Source of the DNA: an uncultured Clostridia bacterium
GTDB taxonomy: Bacteria; Bacillota; Clostridia; Oscillospirales; Ruminococcaceae
Length of the DNA stretch: 7,107 nucleotides
Assembly: GCA_937907305.1 (NCBI GenBank)
Contig: CALERQ010000091.1
Location: 1 to 7,107 of the forward strand
Direction: 5' to 3'
The stretch's first letter is position 1, and every line of letters begins with the position of its first letter. Shown here piece after piece: positions 1 through 4,958 of the stretch. The position numbers and the translations under genes are program-made. The notes beneath the pieces are model-generated. The model did no database searches. It was not told the origin of the DNA and saw nothing but the letters and a program-made list of their open reading frames with translations.

Positions 1-40
1 TTGCGGGAACCTGCCTCCCACCGTACCTTGAAAATTGAAT

Positions 41-79
41 AAAAAATCCCCCCGCGCGCACCACACACACGCAGGAGGA
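41..79 (-). terminator. Rho-independent terminator after the small FakA-middle-domain-like gene
   Basis: On the minus strand a 10-pair stem forms between 70-79 and 47-56, with a 13-base loop (57-69), followed directly by six T (complement of 41-46). Two of the ten pairs are G.U when read as minus-strand RNA but would be C.A mismatches on the plus strand. That favours termination of leftward transcription and fits the position 22 bases beyond the stop of the gene at 102-353. A second, shorter palindrome (gccgaaattcggc, 88-100) lies between the stop and this stem. Confidence 0.65.
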
Positions 80-101
80 AATTTTGGCCGAAATTCGGCG
101 T

Positions 102-353
102 TCAGCCGCGCAGCCCGCGGGCCTGGCGATCCATATTTTCCACCACCACATCGTAGATGTCACCCAGCGAAGCCATATATTCCAGCACCTGCCACGGCTG
201 GTTGGTGTGGAAATGCAGCTTGATGGTCTCCTCGTCCCCCACTACCAGCAGGCAATCCCCGGCAAAGTGCTCCAGGATATAGTCGTGGATCTCATCCTCG
301 TCCAGGTCGGTGCCGTCCAGCAGCAGCTGGGTATCAAACTTGAATTCTTCCAT
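102..353 (-). CDS. Small stand-alone homologue of the FakA/YloV middle domain ('kinase to dihydroxyacetone kinase' type)
   Basis: This 83-residue protein resembles the middle domain of FakA/YloV (the DAK2-DegV-like fatty acid kinase component). Residues 32-51 (GDCLLVVGDEETIKLHFHTN) match the family pattern G-D-S-L-V-V-V-G-D-D, then K-V-H-V-H-T-N. Residues 64-75 (GDIYDVVVENMD) match the following G-x-x-x-x-I-K-I-E-N-M-R region. The N-terminal DAK2 kinase domain and the C-terminal domain of FakA are absent, so it is a single-domain protein and not a kinase by itself. FakA-type proteins carry a Cys in the Y-C-T-E-F segment and an H-x-H pair; here H47 and H49 remain, but the Cys position seems to be D7. 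The start is supported by GGAGG at 362-366, eight bases upstream of the ATG. That site lies inside the repeated hflX tail. Its function is unknown; proteins of this size are often annotated 'kinase to dihydroxyacetone kinase'. Confidence 0.8.
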   Translation of the reverse strand: MEEFKFDTQLLLDGTDLDEDEIHDYILEHFAGDCLLVVGDEETIKLHFHTNQPWQVLEYMASLGDIYDVVVENMDRQARGLRG

Positions 354-650
354 GGTTCAATCCTCCGTTCTCAGGTAGATTTCATAAAGCCGCCAGTCCC
401 GCTGTTCCACCTCGGCATCCAGCAGGGTGCCCTCGGCGGTGTATTCCCGGCTAAAGATCTGTCCCTGCTCCTCCAGCCGATGCAGCAGGGCGCCTTCGGC
501 AACGGTTCAGTCCTCCGTCTTCAGGTAAGCTTCGTAAAGCCGCCAGTCCCGCTGTTCCACCTCGGCATCCAGCAGGGTACCCTCGGCGGTATATTCCCGG
601 CTAAAGATCTGTCCCTGCTCCTCCAATCGATGCAGCAGGGCGCCTTCGGC
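354..650. repeat. Direct tandem repeat, 150-base offset, two copies (354-500 and 504-650)
   Basis: The left copy is 354-500 and the right copy 504-650, about 92.5% identical by direct count with no gaps. The right copy is the functional hflX C-terminus (residues 378-424). The left copy lies between the hflX stop and the next gene. Both copies keep the GGAGG that falls within the last hflX codons. Similarity stops sharply at the codon for A378 on one side. On the other it stops at the ACC triplet after the stop codon, so the unit spans from within the hflX coding region to the start of the downstream gene. Confidence 0.95.
357..500 (-). pseudogene. Detached second copy of the hflX 3' end (47 codons plus stop)
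   Basis: This stretch repeats the last 47 codons and stop of hflX at a fixed 150-base offset (354-500 against 504-650, 11 differences in 147 bases). It is in the same frame as hflX and follows its TGA stop (507-509) after two codons, so it has no start of its own. It would be translated only if the TGA were read through. It ends in its own TGA (357-359), three bases before the ATG of the next gene, and supplies that gene's ribosome binding site. Of the eight codons that differ, six are synonymous. The others are K to R and A to I near the end (YEAYLKTED in hflX, YEIYLRTED here). That pattern points to a fragment of a once-functional allele rather than free drift. A metagenome assembly joint between two strains could give the same picture. 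Confidence 0.8.
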
Positions 651-1781
651 ATAGGGCAGGCACAGCCGGCAGCGGATCCTTTGGGGCGGCAGCGTTTCGG
701 CGATGGTTTGCAGCAGCTGCGGCAGGCCGTAGCCGGTCCGGGCCGAGATGCGGACACAGCCCTTATAGGGCTCATTTTGGGCGTCGGGGGCGGCATCGCA
801 CTTGTTCAGCACGGTGATGACCGGTGTCCCCTCCACCCCCAGCTCCTCCAGCAGCCGTTCGGTCACGGCACGCTGTTCCAGCAGCTCCGGGCTGGTAATA
901 TCGCAGACGCTGAGAATGAGGTCGGCACTGGCCGCCTCCTCCAGCGTGGAATGGAACGCCTCCACCAGCTGGTGGGGCAGCCGCCGCACCAGCCCTACGG
1001 TGTCTATCAGCATGACCTTTCGGCCGTCTGGCAGCTCCAGCGCCCGGGCGGTCGGGTCCAGCGTGGCAAAGAGCTTATCCTCCGCCAGCACCCCGGCCTG
1101 GGTCAGGGTGTTCAGCAGGGTGGATTTGCCCACATTGGTGTAGCCCACAATGGCCACTGTGGTCACGCCGTCTTTTTTGCGGCGGGATCTTCTCTGTTCC
1201 CGGCGGCGCGCCAGGGCGGCCAGTTCGGTTTTCAGGGCGTCTATTCTGCGGCGGATGTGGCGGCGATCCACTTCCAGCTTGGATTCACCGGCTCCTCTTC
1301 GGGCGCCGGTCCCGCCGGTCCCGCCGCCGCCCTGCCGGGAAAGCTGCACCCCGCGGCCCGACAAACGGGGCAGCTGATACTGCAGCCGGGCCAGCTCCAC
1401 CTGTAATTTACCCTCGCCGCTGGCGGCCCGGGCCGCAAAGATATCCAGAATGAGCATGGTGCGGTCCAGCACAGGGCAGTCGCACAGCTCCTCGATATTC
1501 CTCAGCTGCGCCGGGGAAAGCTCCTCATCGAAGATGATGAGATCGGCCTCCACCGCCTCCAGGTACTCCTTCAGCTCCAGCAGCCGGCCGCTGCCCATAA
1601 AGGTGGCCGCCACGGGGCTTTGCAGCTTTTGGGTGGCGGTGCCCACCACCGGGTAGCCGGCTGTTTTGGCCAGCTCCCGCAGCTCCTCCAGCGAGGTTTC
1701 CACATCATACTCCCCGGTATCCACGGCGGCCAGCACCGCCTTCTTGGGGGCCTCTAAATTTTCGTAAAGCTCTGTTGGCAT
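507..1781 (-). CDS. hflX: HflX ribosome-associated GTPase
   Basis: This 424-residue protein is the GTPase HflX, which binds the 50S subunit and is known to split or rescue stalled 70S ribosomes, including after heat or antibiotic stress. The N-terminal HflX domain is seen at about residues 28-140 (GYPVVGTATQ, MGSGRLLEL, FDEELSPAQLRNIE, VLDRTMLILDIFAARA). A glycine-rich linker follows (151-166), then a basic helical region (about 168-204) and the G domain: G1 GYTNVGKST (213-221), G2 T in ATLDPT (239-244), G3 DTVG (260-263), G4 NKCD (326-329) and G5 SAR (346-348). Length is normal for the family. The start is fixed by GAGGAG at 1788-1793, six bases upstream. No clear promoter is visible in the 24 bases between the ATG and the cloverleaf repeat upstream, so expression may depend on read-through from upp or on a promoter I cannot see. 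Its last 47 codons are repeated just downstream. Confidence 0.96.
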   Translation of the reverse strand: MPTELYENLEAPKKAVLAAVDTGEYDVETSLEELRELAKTAGYPVVGTATQKLQSPVAATFMGSGRLLELKEYLEAVEADLIIFDEELSPAQLRNIEELCDCPVLDRTMLILDIFAARAASGEGKLQVELARLQYQLPRLSGRGVQLSRQGGGGTGGTGARRGAGESKLEVDRRHIRRRIDALKTELAALARRREQRRSRRKKDGVTTVAIVGYTNVGKSTLLNTLTQAGVLAEDKLFATLDPTARALELPDGRKVMLIDTVGLVRRLPHQLVEAFHSTLEEAASADLILSVCDITSPELLEQRAVTERLLEELGVEGTPVITVLNKCDAAPDAQNEPYKGCVRISARTGYGLPQLLQTIAETLPPQRIRCRLCLPYAEGALLHRLEEQGQIFSREYTAEGTLLDAEVEQRDWRLYEAYLKTED

Positions 1782-1805
1782 AGTTTACTCCTCGGATGGG
1801 TTTTG

Positions 1806-1922
1806 GCAGGGGGCAAGGGCGCCGGGCCGCAGGCCAGGCCGTCCTCCGGACGGCCTCAGCGGGCTTCGCCCGCTGGCCCCGGCGGAGCCGGGGCGGCCTG
1901 CGGCCCGGACCCCGCCCCCTGC
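1806..1922. repeat. Three-hairpin cloverleaf palindrome, copy A
   Basis: This spacer between upp and hflX folds, base for base, into a closed four-way junction. A 12-pair stem (1824-1835 with 1895-1906) encloses three hairpins that abut with no unpaired base. They are 1836-1856 (9 pairs, loop tcc), 1857-1875 (8 pairs, loop ttc) and 1876-1894 (8 pairs, loop gga). A further outer 9-pair stem joins 1806-1814 (gcagggggc) to 1914-1922 (gccccctgc). The element lies beyond the upp terminator and ends 24 bases before the hflX start. An inverted second copy lies at 7021-7105. It is too rich in stems and has loops too small to be a tRNA. I do not recognise it as a named family; a non-autonomous mobile palindrome or a structured regulatory RNA are both possible. 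Confidence 0.9.
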
Positions 1923-1930
1923 TGAAACCC

Positions 1931-1964
1931 GAAAAGGGGAGGGAAAGTACCGCTTCCCCTCCCC
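1931..1964 (-). terminator. Rho-independent terminator of the rpiB-upp unit
   Basis: The minus strand carries an 11-pair stem (1954-1964 with 1936-1946, one G.U) and a 7-base loop (1947-1953), followed by TTTTC (complement of 1931-1935). It begins 12 bases past the upp stop codon. The strong GC-rich stem and T run make this a confident intrinsic terminator for leftward transcription, and it separates upp from hflX. Confidence 0.85.
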
Positions 1965-1976
1965 CTGCGATTGATT

Positions 1977-2615
1977 TTACTTGGTGCCGAAGATGCGGTC
2001 GCCGGCATCGCCAAGACCCGGCACAATGTAGTTGTGGTCGTTCAGCTTTTCATCCAGCACGCCCACATACACCTTCACATCGGGATGCACTTTCCCGAAG
2101 GCCGCAAGACCCTCCGGGGCGGCAATGATGCACATGAACTTGATGTTGGCGGCGCCGTGCTTTTTGATCATGGAAACGGCGTCAATAGCGCTGCCGCCGG
2201 TGGCCAGCATGGGGTCCACCACAATGACCTCCCGCTCGCTGATATCACAGGGCAGCTTGCAGAAATACTCGATGGGCTTGGCGGTCTCCTCATCCCGGTA
2301 CAGGCCGATGTGGCCCACCTTGGCGGCGGGGATCAGCGTCAGCATGCCATCCACCATACCAAGGCCCGCCCGCAGGATGGGGACAATAGCGAGCTTCCGC
2401 CCGGCGATCATTTTGGTCTTGCAGCGGCAGATGGGGGTCTCCACCGTGACTTCCTTGAGGGGAAGATCCCGGGTGGCTTCGTAGCACATCAGGGTGGCTA
2501 CCTCGCTGGCCAGCTCCCGGAAGTCCTTGCTGCCGGTCTCCTTTTTGCGCATCAGGGAGATCTTGTGCTGGATGAGGGGGTGATTGAGGATCTGGGGTTC
2601 AAAGGTCTGGGACAT
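1977..2615 (-). CDS. upp: Uracil phosphoribosyltransferase
   Basis: This 212-residue cytoplasmic enzyme salvages uracil with PRPP to give UMP and pyrophosphate. The type I phosphoribosyltransferase fold is clear. RAGLGM lies at 82-87 and the PRPP-binding loop VVDPMLATGGSAI at 132-144, with the D134 and T139-G-G core. The uracil-binding C-terminal segment YIVPGLGDAGDR is at 196-207. The length is the usual one for bacterial Upp (about 208-212). The start is set by AGGAGG at 2623-2628, seven bases before the ATG. The gene follows rpiB by 57 bases with no terminator between, so the two are probably co-transcribed. The neighbourhood makes sense because RpiB feeds ribose 5-phosphate, the precursor of PRPP. 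A strong terminator follows. Confidence 0.97.
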   Translation of the reverse strand: MSQTFEPQILNHPLIQHKISLMRKKETGSKDFRELASEVATLMCYEATRDLPLKEVTVETPICRCKTKMIAGRKLAIVPILRAGLGMVDGMLTLIPAAKVGHIGLYRDEETAKPIEYFCKLPCDISEREVIVVDPMLATGGSAIDAVSMIKKHGAANIKFMCIIAAPEGLAAFGKVHPDVKVYVGVLDEKLNDHNYIVPGLGDAGDRIFGTK

Positions 2616-2672
2616 GTTTTTTCCTCCTGTGATTCTATCGGCAATGGTTGTGTGGTGACTGAACGGGACAAA

Positions 2673-3125
2673 TCAGCTGTTTTCCTCTTGCTCCAGCTTG
2701 GTGATGAGATCCACCCGGCGCTGGTGGCGGCCGCCCTCAAACTCGGTGGTCAAAAAGGCATCGACCAGCTCCATGGCCAGGCCCTGGCCCACCACGCGCT
2801 CGCCAAAGGTGAGGATATTGGCGTCATTGTGGGCTCTTGTCATGCGGGCGCTGAAGGTATCGGAGCAGCAGCAGGCCCGGATGCCCTTCACTTTATTGGC
2901 GGCAATGGCCATGCCCACACCGGTACCGCAGATGAGGATGCCGCGCTCGGCATTTCCATCCCGCAGGAAGCGGGCCACCTCGGCGGCCTTTTCGGGGTAA
3001 TCGCACTTTTCACCGGCTTCGTAGATGCCGAAATCCTTGACCTCGTGGCCCAGCTCCAGCAGGTGCGCTTTTACAGCGTCCTTCAGGGTCAGGGCGGCGT
3101 GGTCGCAGCCTATGACGATCTTCAT
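2673..3125 (-). CDS. rpiB: Ribose 5-phosphate isomerase B
   Basis: This 150-residue enzyme of the RpiB/LacAB family interconverts ribulose 5-phosphate and ribose 5-phosphate in the non-oxidative pentose phosphate pathway. Family motifs are in place: CDHA (7-10), the active-site segment CGTGVGM with the catalytic Cys at 67, RAHNDAN (97-103) with H99, and GGRHQRRV (131-138) for phosphate binding. Length is standard. The frame stays open for 64 more codons upstream, but the ATG at 3123-3125 is chosen. It gives the canonical MKIVIGCDHA start and has AAAGGAG about eight bases upstream, whereas the upstream part is low-complexity, Arg/Pro-rich translation of repeated spacer DNA. It is the first gene of the rpiB-upp pair. 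A small AT-rich palindrome (gtaaaatttac, 3145-3155) sits just upstream of the ribosome site. No convincing promoter is seen, so it may be read from tsaB. Confidence 0.96.
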   Translation of the reverse strand: MKIVIGCDHAALTLKDAVKAHLLELGHEVKDFGIYEAGEKCDYPEKAAEVARFLRDGNAERGILICGTGVGMAIAANKVKGIRACCCSDTFSARMTRAHNDANILTFGERVVGQGLAMELVDAFLTTEFEGGRHQRRVDLITKLEQEENS

Positions 3126-3395
3126 ATCACAACACTCCTTTGGTGTAAAATTTACCTGGTTTACGCGGGCGCCCGGGCGCGGGCCCTGGGGCAAATTCCC
3201 GGCCCATTTGGCGGGCGGCTTTCGGTTCTTCCTATCCGGCCCGCGGGTGGGCACTCTACTTGGCTTTTTCTGCCGTTTAGGCAGGTTTTCAAGCTGGCTT
3301 GCCGATCGCCGGGCCACTCCTCGGACAGGCTTCTGCTCTCTTGGCAGGGCGGGGCGGTTTGGCGCTCACCCCTATCCGGCCCGCAAGCGGGCGCT
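3126..3395. other. tsaB-rpiB spacer with a partial repeat of the tsaB tail
   Basis: This 270-base spacer between the tsaB stop and rpiB holds no gene I can support. It contains GC-rich palindromic runs (for example gcgggcgcccgggcgc at 3165-3180) and one arm of a direct repeat (3231-3285) matching the end of tsaB. There is also a hairpin just after the tsaB stop (gcccgc-aa-gcgggc, 3379-3392) with no T run behind it on the minus strand, so I do not call it a terminator. Confidence 0.7.
3231..3285. repeat. Direct repeat, left copy, of the tsaB 3' end
   Basis: The block matches 3371-3426 at about 80% by eye, with one gap in the run of T. It begins with the shared 13-base start cctatccggcccg and continues through the shared ctgccgtt. 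On the minus strand both read roughly ACGGCAGAAAAA(A)GCC, a stop codon (TAG here, TAA in tsaB), then a GC hairpin and GGATAGG. The tsaB reading frame is interrupted in this copy, so it is not an intact gene fragment. The same sequence may be a dispersed element whose other copy forms the tsaB tail. Confidence 0.75.
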
Positions 3396-3426
3396 TTACT
3401 CGGCTTTTTTCTGCCGTTCGGCCAGG
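3371..3426. repeat. Direct repeat, right copy, overlapping the tsaB C-terminus and stop
   Basis: This copy covers the last nine to ten codons of tsaB (LAERQKKAE), its TAA stop at 3396-3398 and the downstream hairpin at 3379-3392. It pairs with 3231-3285 at a 140-141 base offset. Either the tsaB end was duplicated downstream or a repeated element supplies the end of the tsaB frame; the window alone cannot decide. Confidence 0.75.
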
Positions 3427-4091
3427 GTCATGGCATTGGCCGGGCGGAGGTAGCAGGGCACCAATGCCGCCGGGGAGACTGCCTCCCCCAGGTGCCGCAT
3501 GGCGGCCAGTCCCACCGCGGAGGCCCTTTGACAGCAGAGATGCGCCGGGGCCATCCGCACCGGCAGCTCCTCCCCCCAGGCGGCCAGCCCCAAATGGGCG
3601 CCATCGCCGCACAGCCACAGCGGGCCGGGGCAGCTTTTCAGCTTTTCCTTCAGCTCGCTCAGGGGCAGGGCCTCATCCTCGCTCAGGCGGGTCAGGCGGC
3701 CGTCTTTGCCCTGGAACAGGGCGGTATACACCTGCCCGCAGCGGGCATCCATCATGGGGATCACAGTCCCCTCAAAGCCCAGCAGGCCATAGGCGATGGC
3801 CTCCGGGGTGGAAACGCCGACGCAGGGGGTATTATCAGGGAAGGCCAGCCCCTTGATGGCGGCGATGCCGATGCGCAGCCCGGTAAAGGAGCCGGGCCCC
3901 CGGCTGACGGCGTAGTAATCGATCTGGGCGGGGGAGATGCCGGTATGCTCCAGCAGGCTTTTGGCCATGGGCAGCAGGGTAACGCTGTGGGTCTGGGGGA
4001 CATTGAGGAATTCCTCCCCCAGCAGCTTCCCCTCCCGGTACAGGGCAGCGGAGGCCGCGGCGGCGGAGCATTCCAGTGCGAACAGCAGCAT
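3396..4091 (-). CDS. tsaB: tRNA t6A37 threonylcarbamoyl transferase complex subunit TsaB
   Basis: This 231-residue protein is TsaB, the inactive ASKHA-fold partner of TsaD. With TsaD and TsaE it transfers the threonylcarbamoyl group to A37 of ANN-decoding tRNAs. The signature SRGPGSFTGLRIG is at 63-75 and MDARCGQVYTA at 114-124, with a typical YLRP tail at 214-217. The start is placed at 4091 (MLLFALECS), where TsaB proteins normally begin. The frame stays open to 4571, but the extra residues only translate the antisense of tsaE and the palindromic spacer. A ribosome site GGGGAGA (4101-4107 on the plus strand) lies nine bases upstream and can pair with the CCCC beside it. It follows tsaE as usual in Firmicutes, but neither rimI nor tsaD is next. 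Its last codons belong to a repeat found again in the spacer downstream. Confidence 0.95.
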   Translation of the reverse strand: MLLFALECSAAAASAALYREGKLLGEEFLNVPQTHSVTLLPMAKSLLEHTGISPAQIDYYAVSRGPGSFTGLRIGIAAIKGLAFPDNTPCVGVSTPEAIAYGLLGFEGTVIPMMDARCGQVYTALFQGKDGRLTRLSEDEALPLSELKEKLKSCPGPLWLCGDGAHLGLAAWGEELPVRMAPAHLCCQRASAVGLAAMRHLGEAVSPAALVPCYLRPANAMTLAERQKKAE

Positions 4092-4096
4092 TTTAC

Positions 4097-4107
4097 GGGG
4101 TCTCCCC
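4097..4107 (-). promoter_or_regulatory. Small hairpin covering the tsaB ribosome binding site
   Basis: On the minus strand the sequence GGGG-AGA-CCCC forms a four-pair hairpin, and its 5' arm and loop are the Shine-Dalgarno sequence of tsaB. The ATG follows at 4091. It could lower tsaB translation relative to tsaE. The pairing is seen in the sequence; any regulatory role is inference. Confidence 0.35.
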
Positions 4108-4111
4108 TTTC

Positions 4112-4137
4112 GGTTTGGTTTGGTTTGGGTTGGGTTG
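4112..4137. repeat. Five tandem pentamers GGTTT x3 then GGGTT x2
   Basis: A perfect run of pentamers (GGTTT three times, GGGTT twice, then G) lies in the tsaB leader just beyond its ribosome site. The minus-strand transcript would read as C/A-rich and unstructured, while the plus strand has five G runs at regular spacing. It could be slippage-prone. No function is known to me. Confidence 0.85.
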
Positions 4138-4160
4138 ATGATTTGGCGGTTCGGCGGACA

Positions 4161-4301
4161 GGGGCTGCGCGCTGCCCCGGAAAAATCGGAAATGGGCCAG
4201 AAGCGCCCGAAGGCAGGCTTTCGCCCGGCGCAGCCGGGCTTGCGCCTGTCGAGGGCAGCGACGCCGCCCAGGCCGATTTTTGCGCGGCAGGGGGCAGCCC
4301 C
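4161..4301. repeat. Branched palindromic element between tsaE and tsaB
   Basis: The tsaE-tsaB spacer contains a long inverted repeat with internal hairpins. Outer arms pair 4161-4168 with 4294-4301 (8 pairs), then 4172-4176 with 4286-4290 (5 pairs), then 4181-4189 with 4273-4281 (9 pairs, aaaaatcgg/ccgattttt). Inside are hairpins near 4208-4223, at 4223-4239 (gcccggc-gca-gccgggc) and 4244-4273 (gcctg.../...caggc, with tcg/cga inside). The element ends one base from the tsaE stop codon. Its terminus ggggctgcgc resembles the gggctgcgcccc end of the cloverleaf copy at 7093-7104, but the interiors differ. It is probably a dispersed intergenic repeat; mobility and function are inference. Confidence 0.8.
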
Positions 4302-4302
4302 A

Positions 4303-4755
4303 TCAGGCAGGCAGGGCAGCCAGCCGGTCATCCCCGGCGGGGGTGGAAATGGTGATGCGGCGGCAGTCATTTTCCAGCGGTTCAAAGCGGATGTGAATGG
4401 CTCCCTCCGGCAGGGCGTCTGGGATCCGCTCGCTCCACTCCACGGCCAGCACACGGGTGCCGTCCAGGTAATCGAAGAAGCCGGTGGCGTACAGATCCTC
4501 CACCCCGGTGATGCGGTAAAAATCGAAGTGGCAGAGCGGCACCGGGCCGCGGTATTCCTGCACCAGGGCAAAGGTGGGGCTGGAGACCCAATCGCTACTG
4601 CCCAGGCCGCGGGCTAAACCCACCGTAAAAGTGGTTTTTCCGGCACCCATGGGGCCGGTATAGGCCAGCACATCACCGGGGCGCAGCAGCTTTGCCAGCC
4701 GTTCGGCCAGTGCCTGCGTTTGGGCCGGGCTGTGGGTGGTGATGGTCACAGTCAT
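4303..4755 (-). CDS. tsaE: tRNA t6A37 biosynthesis ATPase TsaE
   Basis: This 150-residue P-loop ATPase works with TsaB and TsaD in making t6A at position 37 of tRNA. Walker A is GPMGAGKTT (34-42). SSPTFALVQEY (58-68), HFDFYRI (76-82) and VEWSER (105-110) are the further TsaE signatures. Length is normal. Its ATG overlaps the stop of the preceding DUF6440 gene in a four-base ATGA (4752-4755), which implies translational coupling. The stop at 4303-4305 abuts a branched palindrome that fills the gap to tsaB, so the usual close tsaE-tsaB spacing is widened to 211 bases. Confidence 0.96.
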   Translation of the reverse strand: MTVTITTHSPAQTQALAERLAKLLRPGDVLAYTGPMGAGKTTFTVGLARGLGSSDWVSSPTFALVQEYRGPVPLCHFDFYRITGVEDLYATGFFDYLDGTRVLAVEWSERIPDALPEGAIHIRFEPLENDCRRITISTPAGDDRLAALPA

Positions 4756-4946
4756 TTATCGTACTCCATTCCCCGGGCGGTGATGACCGGTTTGCCATCG
4801 GCACCCAGCAGCGGGGTGATGCCCCCGGCGTAGCCGGACTGCCAGGTGAGGTAATGCACGCCGGTTTCGGTATCCACAATTTCCTGCATGGCGTTGGAAA
4901 AGCCGGAGCCCTCACTTTCGAGGACGACAAAGCGTTTTTTACCCAT
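4752..4946 (-). CDS. DUF6440 family small protein
   Basis: This 64-residue protein has the look of the DUF6440 family: a basic start (MGKKRF), then DTETGVHYLTWQSGYAGGI (26-44) and TPLLGADGKPVIT (44-56), matching the family pattern of a D-x-E-T-G-V-x-Y-L segment, S-G-Y-A-G-G and P-L-L-x-x-D-G-K-P. Function is unknown. There is no signal peptide or membrane segment, so it is probably cytoplasmic. The ribosome site AAGGAGG overlaps the rodA stop codon (TAAGGAGG, 4955-4961), and its own stop overlaps the tsaE start. It is therefore expressed with rodA and tsaE. The pattern suggests a small beta-strand fold; that is inference. Confidence 0.85.
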   Translation of the reverse strand: MGKKRFVVLESEGSGFSNAMQEIVDTETGVHYLTWQSGYAGGITPLLGADGKPVITARGMEYDK

Positions 4947-4958
4947 AAAAAAGCCTCC

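Noticed and set aside
357..509. Programmed read-through of the hflX TGA to add the second tail
   Set aside because: The frame is compatible, but the TGA context (followed by ACC) has no recognised read-through or selenocysteine signal, and HflX ending at 507 already has normal length.
84..1406. Open frame of 440 codons on the plus strand
   Set aside because: It runs antisense to hflX and the FakA-middle-domain-like gene and has no family motif. Its internal protein repeat simply mirrors the hflX tail duplication. GC-rich genes often leave long antisense frames open.
1824..1906. Cloverleaf as a tRNA or tRNA-like gene
   Set aside because: All hairpin loops are three bases, there is no anticodon-type or T loop, the junction has no free bases and there is no CCA-type end.
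3126..3317. N-terminal extension of RpiB by 64 codons
   Set aside because: The extension is Arg/Pro-rich translation of repeat DNA, while MKIVIGCDHA with a good ribosome site is the standard start.
3379..3392. Terminator directly after tsaB
   Set aside because: The hairpin is real, but no T run follows it on the minus strand.
1806..4301. CRISPR array or integrated phage/plasmid element
   Set aside because: The repeats are palindromic or tandem pairs without evenly spaced unique spacers, and no cas, integrase or phage gene is present in the window.
1971..4355. Open frame of 794 codons on the plus strand
   Set aside because: It is antisense to upp, rpiB, tsaB and the repeats in turn. Its Gly/His/Gln-rich translation matches nothing and changes character at each gene border beneath it.
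4092..4571. N-terminal extension of TsaB by 160 codons
   Set aside because: It would translate the palindromic spacer and out-of-frame tsaE. The ATG at 4091 gives the usual TsaB start and has a ribosome site.
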